Part shown: piece by piece, positions 38,203 to 46,502 of the stretch
Position numbering within the stretch: the stretch's first letter is position 1
Layout: every line of letters starts with the position of its first letter
NCBI RefSeq assembly: GCF_016522065.1
Contig: NZ_JAEHFV010000003.1
Coordinates: forward strand, 1 to 64,000
Direction: 5' to 3'
Length of the DNA stretch: 64,000 nucleotides
Source of the DNA: Flavobacterium agrisoli
GTDB taxonomy: Bacteria; Bacteroidota; Bacteroidia; Flavobacteriales; Flavobacteriaceae
The notes under the pieces: generated by a model
Seen by the model: only the letters and a program-made list of their open reading frames with translations
Database searches by the model: none
What the model was told of the DNA's origin: nothing
Translations under genes and position numbers: made by a program

Positions 38203-38835
38203 TTATAGGGTGATGAATAAATCCTGTTCTGGTTTGCGTACTTTTTTCAAGTGTTGCGTGGCATCTTCTTCGTGGCGATACCCAACTGTTGCAATAAGGC
38301 TTGCGTTAAGTCCAAGAGCATCTAGACCAAGAATTTCGTTTACTTTTTCAGGCGAAAAGCCTTCCATTGGCGTAACGTCAATTTTAAGTTCGGCTGCGGC
38401 ATTTAACAAATTACCCATTGCCAAGTACGTTTGTTTAGAAGTCCAAATGTTTTGCGTTTCTTGTGGTAAACCTACAATTTTGTCTTTCATAAATGCTTGA
38501 TAACCCGATAATGCCTCTAAAGGAATTTCTCTGGTTTTGCTGATGTTTTCTACGAATTGATCAATTTCGGAATCGCCAACACTTGTTTTATTAGCAAAAA
38601 TAAGCAAATGTGAGGCGTCTACAATTTGTGTTTGTCCCCAAGCTGCAGGTTGAATTTGAGCTCGTAATTCCGGATTTTCAACGATGATGACTTTGTACGG
38701 TTGTAGGCCATAAGAAGAAACACTTAAACGGATAGCTTCTTTTAAGGAATTTAAATCGTCTGTTGAGATTTTTTTGGTGGCATCAAATCGTTTGGTGGCA
38801 TATCGCCAATTTTGATTTTCTATAAAAGCGGTCAT
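38203..38835 (-). CDS. NAD(P)H-dependent nitroreductase (NfsB-like)
   Basis: The 210-residue FMN flavoprotein starts with WRYATKRFDATKKI, the N-terminal FMN phosphate site of NfsB-type oxidoreductases, followed by LSVSSYGLQPYKVIIV and, near the end, GLNASLIATVGYRHEEDA. Such enzymes reduce nitroaromatics, quinones or dihydropteridines. It lies 17 bases after marR in the same operon. Confidence 0.9.
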   Translation of the reverse strand: MTAFIENQNWRYATKRFDATKKISTDDLNSLKEAIRLSVSSYGLQPYKVIIVENPELRAQIQPAAWGQTQIVDASHLLIFANKTSVGDSEIDQFVENISKTREIPLEALSGYQAFMKDKIVGLPQETQNIWTSKQTYLAMGNLLNAAAELKIDVTPMEGFSPEKVNEILGLDALGLNASLIATVGYRHEEDATQHLKKVRKPEQDLFITL

Positions 38836-38852
38836 AAAAGATTATTTTAAAA

Positions 38853-39308
38853 TTATAATGTTCGGTATTTTTCTAATAAAAAATTGAGTTGTTCTAGTTC
38901 GTCTTCTTGTAAATGTTGCGCAAATTCGTTTTCATGTTGATCTACTTTTGGATCCAGTTCGTTTAAAAGAGCCAAACCTTTTGCGGTGATGAGAACTTCA
39001 ATTTTACGGCGGTTATCCGGACAAACATTCCGAGTTACCAATTCTTTTAAAAGTAATTTATCAACTAATCGAGTGGTGTTGCTGGTTTTCGCTAACATTC
39101 GTTCCTGAATCACACACATATTAGCCGGATTGCCTCGTTGACCTCTTAAAATGCGCAACACATTATATTGCTCTCCTGAAAGATCATACGGTTTCAAAAT
39201 CTCATTAAAGCGGTCTTGTAATACGTTTTGCGTATACATAATGTTGAGAATCACTTTTTTGGGATTATCGATTTTTACGGTACTTTTTATTACATCTTCA
39301 ATTGTCAT
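38853..39308 (-). CDS. MarR-family transcriptional regulator
   Basis: From the ATG at 39308 the protein has 151 residues. The winged helix lies at about 50-110 (QYNVLRILRGQRGNPANMCVI, MLAKTSNTTRLVDKLL, CPDNRRKIEVLITAKG). The longer frame to 39389 runs through the promoter and operators and is rejected. Two palindromes upstream suggest autoregulation; likely inducers are phenolic or oxidising compounds, in line with the nitroreductase next to it. Confidence 0.9.
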   Translation of the reverse strand: MTIEDVIKSTVKIDNPKKVILNIMYTQNVLQDRFNEILKPYDLSGEQYNVLRILRGQRGNPANMCVIQERMLAKTSNTTRLVDKLLLKELVTRNVCPDNRRKIEVLITAKGLALLNELDPKVDQHENEFAQHLQEDELEQLNFLLEKYRTL

Positions 39309-39324
39309 AGTTGTATGTGTAACG

Positions 39325-39369
39325 TTTGTAGGTACAAATGTATAGCTTTTTATATTTGTATATACAAAT
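39325..39369. promoter_or_regulatory. Promoter and two MarR operators, 30 bp apart
   Basis: TTTGTA-GG-TACAAA (39325-39338) and the perfect 16-bp palindrome ATTTGTATATACAAAT (39354-39369) share half-sites; their centres are exactly 30 bp apart, about three helical turns. On the minus strand the first overlaps a TACATTTG -7 element (39335-39342) and the second supplies TTTG (39365-39368) as a -33 element with a 22-base spacer. Confidence 0.78.
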
Positions 39370-39446
39370 GTTGATGTTAAAGTTTTCAAAAATAAAAAAA
39401 CACTACAGGATTTGCAGTGCTTACGATTTATCTTATTGGTAAAAGT

Positions 39447-39857
39447 TTATTCCGGCAATTTATCTTTAAAATAACCATAACACCAAGTTCCCACGATAGC
39501 ACTCAATAAGGTTATAATAATTACGGTAACTCCCGTTCCTATTTGGGCAAACAAAGGTCCAGGACAAGCTCCCGTGATGGCCCAACCCAATCCAAAAAGC
39601 AATCCGCCGTAAATTTGTCCTTTTTTAAAGGTTTTAGGCTGAATCTCAATTTTTTCTCCCGATAGGGTTTTTATATTAAATTTTTTAATGATAAAAACAG
39701 ACAGCATGCCCGTTGCTACAGCGCTACCAATAACACCATACATGTGAAACGATTGCAAACGAAACATTTCTTGAATTCGGAACCAACTGATAACTTCGGC
39801 TTTTACAAAAATAATTCCGAATAAAATACCAACGACTAAATAGGGTATGTTTTTCAT
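39447..39857 (-). CDS. YeeE/YedE (DUF6691-type) membrane protein, C-terminal half
   Basis: From the ATG at 39857 the protein has 136 residues and about four membrane helices. GWAITGACPGPLFAQIGTG carries the conserved Cys-Pro-Gly segment of YeeE/YedE sulfur transporters. Together with the preceding gene (11-base gap) it makes a split two-protein transporter. The TsuA/YeeE family passes thiosulfate through cysteine-lined pores. The longer frame to 39956 overlaps the first half and is rejected. Confidence 0.83.
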   Translation of the reverse strand: MKNIPYLVVGILFGIIFVKAEVISWFRIQEMFRLQSFHMYGVIGSAVATGMLSVFIIKKFNIKTLSGEKIEIQPKTFKKGQIYGGLLFGLGWAITGACPGPLFAQIGTGVTVIIITLLSAIVGTWCYGYFKDKLPE

Positions 39858-39868
39858 AATTTTTAGAT

Positions 39869-40438
39869 TTAAAGGGCTAGTATAAAAGGTAATAGTAAAT
39901 TGGCCATAATAAATCCGCCAATCATAAAGCAAATGGTAGCTACGAGTGAGGGCCACTGCAAGTTTGAAAGTCCCATAATGGCATGACCACTAGTACAGCC
40001 TCCTGCCCAACGGGTTCCAAAACCAACTAAAAACCCACCTACAACCATCAGGATAAACCCACGAAGTGTAAACAAACTTTCCCACGAAAACAAGTCGGTG
40101 GGTACTAAATTAGAATAATCTGTAACACCATAGTGTGCTAAGTCACTAGCCAATTCAGGTGCTACTTGAATGGGTTTTGGATCGGTCAAAAAAGAGGCAG
40201 CTATTACTCCGCCCAAGAAAATGCCGAAAACAAAAAATAAATTCCAGCTTTCCTTTTTCCAATCGTATTTAAAAAAGGTAATGTTAGCCGGAAGGCACAT
40301 AGCGCAAATATGGCGCATCGAGGAACTAATTCCAAAAGCTTTGTTGCCAATTAAAAGTAAAACCGGAACGGTTAATCCGATTAAAGGCCCAGCGATATAC
40401 CATGGCCAAGGCTGTTTGATGAGGTCTAGTAAGTTCAT
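39869..40438 (-). CDS. YeeE/YedE thiosulfate-transporter-like protein, N-terminal half
   Basis: The 189-residue inner-membrane protein has about five helices and the family signature GFGTRWAGGCTSGHAIMGLS, in which the Cys is conserved for thiosulfate or persulfide handling; a second cysteine pair occurs in HICAMCLP. It follows the persulfide dioxygenase gene after a 119-base spacer on the same strand, which suggests a shared role in sulfane sulfur metabolism. Confidence 0.85.
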   Translation of the reverse strand: MNLLDLIKQPWPWYIAGPLIGLTVPVLLLIGNKAFGISSSMRHICAMCLPANITFFKYDWKKESWNLFFVFGIFLGGVIAASFLTDPKPIQVAPELASDLAHYGVTDYSNLVPTDLFSWESLFTLRGFILMVVGGFLVGFGTRWAGGCTSGHAIMGLSNLQWPSLVATICFMIGGFIMANLLLPFILAL

Positions 40439-40557
40439 TTTTTATAAGAATTGCTTTTTTTTTAAAGATTCAAAGATTCAAAGATTTACAGGTTTATAGG
40501 CTAAGGTTTAGTTTTTTAAAAAACCTTTGTAACCCTGTACCTCTGCAACTTTGCACC
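40439..40557. repeat. Repeat-like spacer, dioxygenase/YeeE
   Basis: AAAGATTC is repeated in tandem at about 40463-40485 (three units), followed by CTCTGCAACTT (40541-40551), the reverse complement of an 11-mer in the trpD-trpC spacer. No gene is seen. Confidence 0.55.
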
Positions 40558-41973
40558 TTATTTTTTATTCTTTTTACTTGGACAAACAAAATTAGTTTTT
40601 GGAATTTCCGTTTTAACAATAGCGTTAAAACCGCCTTCAATTTCTTTAAAATTTCGGAAGCCTCTCGCTTGTAAAATTGAAGCGGCAATCATACTTCGGT
40701 ATCCACCGGCACAATGCAAAAAGAAGGGTTCTTTCGGATCCAAATCTTTTATCCATTCATTCAAAAAAGCCAAAGGTTTGTTATACGCTTCGGCTACATG
40801 TTCAGCATCGTATTCGGTCTCTTTTCGAACATCGATAACCAAACTGTCAGGAGTGAATTCCTGAGCAAAAATTTCCGGTGTAATACGATTAACCGTATCG
40901 ATTTCGTTACCTGCTTTTTCCCAAGCTTCAAATCCACCGTCTAAATACCCTACGATATGGTCAAATCCCACACGGCTTAAACGCGTTACGGTTTCTTCTT
41001 CAAAACCAGGATTGGTAACCAAAATAAGCGGCTGGTTTACATCGGCAATTAACGTGCCTACCCAAGGCGCAAAATCGCCCGAAATACCAATGTTGATGGA
41101 TTGCGGAATAAACCCTTTGCTAAAATCGCTGCTATTACGGGTGTCTAAAATTAAAGCGCCTGTTTCGGCTACAACGGCTTCAAAATCATTCACACTAATA
41201 GCATGTAATCCTTTTTCGAGTACCTTTTCAAAAGTAGTATACCCCTTTTTGTTTAGCGCGACATTCATACCAAAATAGGCGGGAGGCGGCAATAAACCAT
41301 CGGTTACTTCTTTAATGAATTCAGCTTCAGACATATCTGCACGTAAAGCGTAATTGGTAGCTTTCTGATTTCCTATAGTAGAAACGGTTTCTTTACTCAT
41401 ATTTTTGCCACAAGCGCTTCCGGCTCCGTGCGCTGGGTATACCACTACATCATCGGGCAGCGTCATGATTTTATTTCGAAGGGAATGATATAAAATTCCG
41501 GCTAATTCGTCTTGCGTCATCGAAGCTGCTTTTTGAGCCAAATCAGGGCGACCTACATCGCCAATAAATAAAGTATCACCCGAGAAAATAGCTTCTTCTT
41601 TTCCTTTTTCGTCGAGCAACAAATAGGTTGCACTTTCTAAAGTATGTCCCGGAGTATGCAAAACTTTAATTATGTGATTTCCTATTGTAAAAGTTTGTCC
41701 ATCGGTTGCTACAATGCAATCAAACTCGGGTGCTGCATTAGGCCCATATACTATTGGCGCTCCCGTGGCTTTGCTTAAATCAACATGACCCGATACAAAA
41801 TCGGCATGGAAATGCGTTTCAAAAATATATTTCAATTCTACCTTATCACGTTCCAAACGATCCAAATAGGGTTGGATTTCGCGAAGCGGATCAATGATAG
41901 CGGCTTCTCCATTCGAAGTGAGGTAATAAGCACCTTGCGCCAAACATCCAGTGTAAATTTGTTCAATTTTCAT
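40558..41973 (-). CDS. Persulfide dioxygenase-rhodanese fusion (CstB-like)
   Basis: Residues 1-240 are a metallo-beta-lactamase-fold persulfide dioxygenase with THFHADFVSGH (His54, His56, Asp58, His63), HTPGHT and SGDTLFIGDVGRPD. Residues 255-355 form a rhodanese-like domain whose loop is TNPGFEE and lacks the catalytic Cys. Residues 370-450 form an active rhodanese with Cys421 in HCAGGYRS. This three-part order is that of CstB, which oxidises persulfides to thiosulfate. It is the first gene of an operon with the two YeeE/YedE halves, behind a promoter with a Crp-type site. Confidence 0.88.
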   Translation of the reverse strand: MKIEQIYTGCLAQGAYYLTSNGEAAIIDPLREIQPYLDRLERDKVELKYIFETHFHADFVSGHVDLSKATGAPIVYGPNAAPEFDCIVATDGQTFTIGNHIIKVLHTPGHTLESATYLLLDEKGKEEAIFSGDTLFIGDVGRPDLAQKAASMTQDELAGILYHSLRNKIMTLPDDVVVYPAHGAGSACGKNMSKETVSTIGNQKATNYALRADMSEAEFIKEVTDGLLPPPAYFGMNVALNKKGYTTFEKVLEKGLHAISVNDFEAVVAETGALILDTRNSSDFSKGFIPQSINIGISGDFAPWVGTLIADVNQPLILVTNPGFEEETVTRLSRVGFDHIVGYLDGGFEAWEKAGNEIDTVNRITPEIFAQEFTPDSLVIDVRKETEYDAEHVAEAYNKPLAFLNEWIKDLDPKEPFFLHCAGGYRSMIAASILQARGFRNFKEIEGGFNAIVKTEIPKTNFVCPSKKNKK

Positions 41974-41996
41974 AATTGATTGCTTAATGAGAGTAA

Positions 41997-42004
41997 CAAA
42001 AATA
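41997..42004 (-). promoter_or_regulatory. -7 element of the persulfide dioxygenase promoter
   Basis: On the minus strand it reads TATTTTTG, an exact TAnnTTTG match, 24 bases before the start codon. There is no -33 TTTG; a Crp-type site takes its place. Confidence 0.6.
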
Positions 42005-42026
42005 CGCTTGTTTTTCCTTAAAAAAG

Positions 42027-42040
42027 GTGACTTAGGTTAC
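42027..42040. promoter_or_regulatory. Candidate Crp-family site, dioxygenase promoter
   Basis: GTGA-CTTAGG-TTAC has the geometry of a Crp site (GTGA-N6-TCAC) with one mismatch. Its centre is 29.5 bp upstream of the -7 element, about -42 from the expected start of transcription, the position used for class II activation. Confidence 0.6.
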
Positions 42041-42219
42041 AGAGTCCTTTTTTTTAACGTAAAAAAACTCCATCCTTGAAAAATAGTAAAAAATAAAACG
42101 AAAAAAGAGTTCGGTTTGGTCAAAATGCCAAGGAAATCGGAAAAGAGAGCTAGTGAAAATAAGTATTATTTTTCTGAAATAAACACAAAAAACAGGATTC
42201 TCATTCGGAGATTAATGGG

Positions 42220-42227
42220 TAAATTTG
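42220..42227 (+). promoter_or_regulatory. -7 element of the cydAB promoter
   Basis: TAAATTTG fits TAnnTTTG exactly, 30 bases before the cydA ATG at 42257. It lies inside the longer open frame that begins at 42116, so that longer start is unlikely. Confidence 0.6.
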
Positions 42228-42256
42228 TACGACCTCGCCAAATTAAAATAGCCAAT

Positions 42257-43603
42257 ATGGAAGAAATGCTCTTTTACGATCGAATGCAATTTGCCTTCAC
42301 GATTACATTTCATTACCTTTTTCCGCAACTCACTATGGGACTTTCGCTCATCATTGTGTACTTTAAGTGGAAATTCCTCAAAACAAATGACGAACAATAC
42401 AACCACGCCACTCATTTTTGGATGCGTATTTTTGCGCTGAATTTTGCAATGGGTGTGGTAACGGGAATTCCGATGGAATTTCAATTTGGAACCAATTGGG
42501 CCAAATTTTCCGAATTAACAGGCGGAATTATTGGGCAAACGTTGGCCATGGAAGGCATGTTTTCGTTTTTTTTGGAATCCTCTTTTTTAGGATTGTTTTT
42601 GTTCGGAGAGAAATTACTCGGGCACAAGTGGCATTTTGTTACCGGACTTTTAATTTGTTTGGGGTCATGGGCCAGCGGGTTTTTAATTATTGCAACCCAT
42701 TCGTGGATGCAAAACCCAGTAGGGTACGAAATTCTGGAAAACGGAAAATTTGTACTGAATAATTTTCAAGCACTATTTCTAAATCCGTGGCTTTGGCCTT
42801 CGTACCTGCACAATCAAGCAGCTTCAATGGTAACGAGTGCTTTTGTGGTGGCAGGAATTGGGGCATTTTATATTTTAAATAAACAAAAAGTTGCCTACGG
42901 AAAATTATTCCTCAAAACAGGTGTTGTTTTCGGGTTGATTTCGAGTGTGTTGGTAGCGGTTCCTACAGGAGATTTACTGGCTAAAAATGTGGTGCGTTTC
43001 CAACCGGTAACTTTCGCAGCCATGGAAGGGATTTTTCACACCGAACAAAAAGGTTCTGAAATTGTGTTAATTGGTCAGCCCGATGTAAAAGATAAAAAAT
43101 TAGATAATAAAATTGCGGTGCCTAATATTTTGAGTTTTCTAACCTATGGCAATTGGAATCAGGAAATTCAAGGCCTCGACCAATTTGAAGAAGATTTACA
43201 TCCCACCAATATTTCGGGTTTGTATTATGCCTATCACATCATGGTTGGGCTCGGAACCGTATTTATTGGATTGATGTTGGTATCGCTTTTTCAGTTGATT
43301 AGAGGGAAATTATTTCAAACCAAATGGCTTTTATGGTCGCTTATGTTCATGATGCCGTTTCCGTATATCGCCAACACCACGGGTTGGTACACGGCCGAAT
43401 TAGGAAGGCAGCCTTGGTTGGTTTTTAATTTATTGCGAACGGCTTCGGGTGCCTCGCCAACCGTATCTTCGGGAAACACGTTGTTTACCTTATTAGGTTT
43501 TATTGGCTTGTACCTACTGCTAGGCGTTTTGTTTTTACTTTTAGTGGGAAAAATTATTCATAACGGACCGCATAAAACTGCGGGACATTCAGATAAAATA
43601 TAA
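42257..43603 (+). CDS. cydA: Cytochrome bd ubiquinol/menaquinol oxidase subunit I
   Basis: From the ATG at 42257 (MEEMLFYDRMQFAFTITFHYLFPQ) the protein has 448 residues. His19 is the heme b595 ligand; the quinol-oxidising Q-loop is of the short type, and GWYTAELGRQPW is the conserved segment near helix 8-9. The bd oxidase reduces oxygen with high affinity and resists sulfide and cyanide. It is divergent from the persulfide dioxygenase operon and followed by cydB after 3 bases. Confidence 0.95.
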   Translation: MEEMLFYDRMQFAFTITFHYLFPQLTMGLSLIIVYFKWKFLKTNDEQYNHATHFWMRIFALNFAMGVVTGIPMEFQFGTNWAKFSELTGGIIGQTLAMEGMFSFFLESSFLGLFLFGEKLLGHKWHFVTGLLICLGSWASGFLIIATHSWMQNPVGYEILENGKFVLNNFQALFLNPWLWPSYLHNQAASMVTSAFVVAGIGAFYILNKQKVAYGKLFLKTGVVFGLISSVLVAVPTGDLLAKNVVRFQPVTFAAMEGIFHTEQKGSEIVLIGQPDVKDKKLDNKIAVPNILSFLTYGNWNQEIQGLDQFEEDLHPTNISGLYYAYHIMVGLGTVFIGLMLVSLFQLIRGKLFQTKWLLWSLMFMMPFPYIANTTGWYTAELGRQPWLVFNLLRTASGASPTVSSGNTLFTLLGFIGLYLLLGVLFLLLVGKIIHNGPHKTAGHSDKI

Positions 43604-43606
43604 ATC

Positions 43607-44683
43607 ATGGAGTTTTTTTGGTATGTTGTTTTAATGGGAATTTTGGCTATTTATTTGGTTTTAGATGGCTATGATTTTGGTGCAGGAATAATTCATTTGT
43701 TTTTTGCCAATACAGAAAAAGATAAAAAAGCAATCACCAACGCCATTGGTCCGTTTTGGGATGCAAACGAAGTATGGCTTATTGCTGCTGGTGGTGTTTT
43801 ATTTTTTGCTTTTCCGACTTTATATGCATCTTCTTTTAGCGGATTTTATTTGCCTTTAATCATGATTTTATGGCTTTTGATTTTCCGAGCTATCGGATTA
43901 GAAATGCGCGGTCAGTTACACCATCCCATGTGGGAAAGTATTTGGGATAAAGCCTTCGGAATAGCAAGTTTACTTTTGGCTTTATTCTTTGGGATTGCCT
44001 TAGGAAATATTGTGAGAGGGGTTAATTTAGGGATGGTGCAAAATGGAGTAGCAACGCAAGAAGCGCATTATTTCTTTTTGCCATTATGGAATCCAACCTT
44101 TAGTCCGCAGGCAAACGAATTGGGAATTATTGATTGGTTTACCCTTTTTCTTGGAATTGTAAGTGTGGTAGCACTAACGATACACGGAGCCAATTGGATT
44201 ATTTTTAAAACCAATTCCGATTTAAATCCCAAGTTAAAAAAGGTGGTTTTTAAATTGAATATGGTTTTGTTGGTTTTGGTATTAATTTCACTTCAAGTGT
44301 GGCATTTTATCGAAGAAGAACCGTTCCATAATTTTGTAGAAAATCCCATTCTTTGGTTTTTCCCGCTGTTGACTTTTGTGGGGATTTTGGGTTTGTTTAA
44401 GGTGAGAACTTTTCAAAAAGACGGTTACGGATTTCTATTTTCGACTTTGTTTTTAGTTGGCGGATTTGCTTCAACGGCTGTTTCTATTTTTCCGAATGTA
44501 TTGCCTTCTACTAATAGTATAAACCCTTCTTTAACCATTTACAATACCGCGGCAAGCGAATACGGTTTAAACGCTGGTTTGAGCTGGTTTTTTATCGCTT
44601 TGTTTTTGGTAATCGTTTATTTTACGATTCAATACCGGGTTTTTAGTGGAAAAATGGATGATATTGGCTATGGCGAACATTGA
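43607..44683 (+). CDS. cydB: Cytochrome bd oxidase subunit II
   Basis: The 358-residue membrane protein starts MEFFWYVVLMGILAIYLVLDGYDFGAG, the CydB signature, with about nine helices, and has WDANEVWLIAAGG and FRAIGLEMRGQ. It pairs with CydA. No third small subunit (CydX/CydS) was recognised in the 21 bases that remain before the convergent TauE gene. Confidence 0.95.
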   Translation: MEFFWYVVLMGILAIYLVLDGYDFGAGIIHLFFANTEKDKKAITNAIGPFWDANEVWLIAAGGVLFFAFPTLYASSFSGFYLPLIMILWLLIFRAIGLEMRGQLHHPMWESIWDKAFGIASLLLALFFGIALGNIVRGVNLGMVQNGVATQEAHYFFLPLWNPTFSPQANELGIIDWFTLFLGIVSVVALTIHGANWIIFKTNSDLNPKLKKVVFKLNMVLLVLVLISLQVWHFIEEEPFHNFVENPILWFFPLLTFVGILGLFKVRTFQKDGYGFLFSTLFLVGGFASTAVSIFPNVLPSTNSINPSLTIYNTAASEYGLNAGLSWFFIALFLVIVYFTIQYRVFSGKMDDIGYGEH

Positions 44684-44704
44684 TATTTAGCGATATAAAA
44701 GCGA

Positions 44705-45490
44705 TCAAAAGAAAACTTCTTTTGTAATAATATAAAATCCCATTAGTAAAACAAACCAGCCAAAAAGCGGTTTCAGTTTACTACCATCCATTTTTTGAGA
44801 AAGTTTGGTCCCTAAAAACATACCCAAAAATGCCATAGCAGCAATGCTAAGTAAAAAAGAGTATTCGATGGGAGTACCTATATATACATCGCCTAAAAAA
44901 CCGATAGAGGAGTTTAATGCAATGATGAATAAGGAGGTGCCAACGGCTTGTTTCATGGGTAAATTAGCGAAAAAAAGCAAGGCTGGAATGATTAAAAACC
45001 CACCGCCTGCACCTAAAAATCCCGTTACAATTCCGACCAAAAAACCAATAAACGCTAATTTTCCATAATTGGTTTTGGCATGAGGTGTGGCGGTTACTTT
45101 TTTTCGAATCATGGATACCGAGGCCAAAATCATCAAGCCCGAAAAAACCACCATGATCAAAACATCTTTAGAAACCGAGTAGGAGGCGATTGTAAAGAGT
45201 GTATTGGCAATTTGAGGAAAAATAACTTCTCGAATGATTAGAATAGAAATGACCGACGGAATGGCAAAAAACAAGGCCGATTTGAGCTCTAAATTGCCCA
45301 TTTTAAAATGACTATAACAGCCCGAAATAGAGGTGATGCCCACTATAAAGAGCGAATAACTCGTGGCCAAATCCGGATTAATCTGAAAAAGGTAAACTAA
45401 AATCGGAATAGTAAGAATAGAACCGCCACCGCCAATCAATCCTAAAGAAAGTCCGATAATGATAGAAGCCAAATAGCCGAGTAAAAGCAT
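44705..45490 (-). CDS. TauE/SafE family sulfite/sulfonate permease
   Basis: The ATG at 45490 (MLLLGYLASIIIGLSLGLIGGGGSILT) gives 261 residues; the TTG at 45523 would add an unlikely charged tail. The GxxGGGGSI loop and the second repeat GFLVGIVTGFLGAGGGFLIIPALL are typical of TauE/SafE (DUF81) exporters for sulfite, sulfoacetate or similar anions. It is downstream of the Crp-type gene on the same strand and has a Crp-type site at the position found before the dioxygenase gene, in keeping with export of sulfur oxidation products. Confidence 0.88.
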   Translation of the reverse strand: MLLLGYLASIIIGLSLGLIGGGGSILTIPILVYLFQINPDLATSYSLFIVGITSISGCYSHFKMGNLELKSALFFAIPSVISILIIREVIFPQIANTLFTIASYSVSKDVLIMVVFSGLMILASVSMIRKKVTATPHAKTNYGKLAFIGFLVGIVTGFLGAGGGFLIIPALLFFANLPMKQAVGTSLFIIALNSSIGFLGDVYIGTPIEYSFLLSIAAMAFLGMFLGTKLSQKMDGSKLKPLFGWFVLLMGFYIITKEVFF

Positions 45491-45505
45491 GTTGATTTTT
45501 TTTAA

Positions 45506-45513
45506 CAAAGATG
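45506..45513 (-). promoter_or_regulatory. -7-like element of the TauE promoter
   Basis: On the minus strand it reads CATCTTTG, one base off TAnnTTTG, 15 bases before the chosen ATG. Confidence 0.4.
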
Positions 45514-45535
45514 TAGTCTTCAACTCTTACCCACA

Positions 45536-45549
45536 GTAACATTTATCAC
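45536..45549. promoter_or_regulatory. Candidate Crp-family site, TauE promoter
   Basis: On the minus strand it reads GTGA-TAAATG-TTAC, the same GTGA-N6-TTAC pattern as at 42027-42040. Its centre is again exactly 29.5 bp upstream of the -7-like element. Confidence 0.58.
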
Positions 45550-45596
45550 ATACCGTTTTGTTTAGACAGAATGTTGGGTTTTTTAACAGATGAAGT

Positions 45597-46223
45597 TTAT
45601 TGGAGTAGTTCTATTTGATTGCGATTGAGTTTAACCAAACCACGTTGTTCCATTTTTTTGAGCAAACGAGAAACGACTTCTCTCGAGGTATTCAATTCGT
45701 TAGCAATTTCTTGATGCGAAAGCTTGATTTCTTGACAGCCACAAGCGTCTCGATGCCGCTTGATGTAAAACTCAAGTCGTTCATCCATAGAACGGAATGC
45801 AATGCTATCGACAACTTCTAAAATTTCTTCAAACCGATTTCGATACGATTCAATTACAAATTCGTACCAGCTTCTGTGGTGCATCATCCATTTGTCCATA
45901 GAAGGTAGCGGAATCATCAGTAAAGAAGCGTCTTCAACTACCTTGGCCATAATTTTGCTTTTTTCGTTTCTTGTAGCACAAATCATCGATAAAGCACAAG
46001 CTTGACCCGGTTGCAGGTAATACATAAAAAACTCATTACCGTCGTCGCCTTCTCGGTAAATTTTAATCTTGCCTTGAGTGACTAAGACCGTGTTTTTAAT
46101 ATATTGTCCGGTTCGCATTAAAGTAGTTCCTGCCTCAGCTTCTTGCAGAAACGCCTCTTTTTCTATTTCGGCAATCAATTCTTTCGAAAAGTTTGGAAAT
46201 AATAAACTTAGGTTGGTGGGCAT
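45597..46223 (-). CDS. Crp/Fnr-family transcriptional regulator
   Basis: The 208-residue protein has a cyclic-nucleotide-type beta-roll (about 20-110), a dimer helix, and a C-terminal helix-turn-helix (SHQEIANELNTSREVVSRLLKKME). Its recognition helix has Arg181-Glu182-x-x-x-Arg186, the same contact residues as E. coli CRP, which read GTGA. Cysteines at 76, 82, 161 and 163 (ACALSMICA, DACGCQ) could sense oxidants or persulfide. It stands between the TauE permease and a rhodanese gene. A TATCTTTA element at 46247-46254 on the minus strand may be its promoter. Confidence 0.9.
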   Translation of the reverse strand: MPTNLSLLFPNFSKELIAEIEKEAFLQEAEAGTTLMRTGQYIKNTVLVTQGKIKIYREGDDGNEFFMYYLQPGQACALSMICATRNEKSKIMAKVVEDASLLMIPLPSMDKWMMHHRSWYEFVIESYRNRFEEILEVVDSIAFRSMDERLEFYIKRHRDACGCQEIKLSHQEIANELNTSREVVSRLLKKMEQRGLVKLNRNQIELLQ

Positions 46224-46502
46224 AAAAAGTGTTTTTTGAGTTATCGTAAAGATACTTCAAATTAAAGCAACAAAAAGTTAAAATTAGGGCATCTAAGCGG
46301 AGTTAATTAAAAAGGTTTAATTTTATATTTTCTATTTTAACAATGTTTTACTACTCTTTTTTTCATTTTTTCTAATCGAACTGAAAATTAATTGTATAAA
46401 GTAGTTTTACTAAAACGTTTTCATAGAATTATATAGTAATTTCGAATTTTGCCTTATTTTTTTTAACAGAAACATCGTAAATTTACAAAAAATATAAAAA
46501 TT

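Noticed and set aside
40463..40485. Tandem AAAGATTC units considered as a CRISPR-like array
   Set aside because: Units are 8 bases without spacers and there are no cas genes.
42184..42197. Search for a third Crp-type site 29.5 bp upstream of the cydA -7 element
   Set aside because: The sequence there has no GTGA or TTAC half-site; cydAB does not share the proposed control.
42116..42256. TTG start extending cydA by 47 codons
   Set aside because: The extension is basic and unlike CydA; it covers a TAAATTTG promoter element, and the ATG at 42257 places the heme ligand at His19 as in the family.
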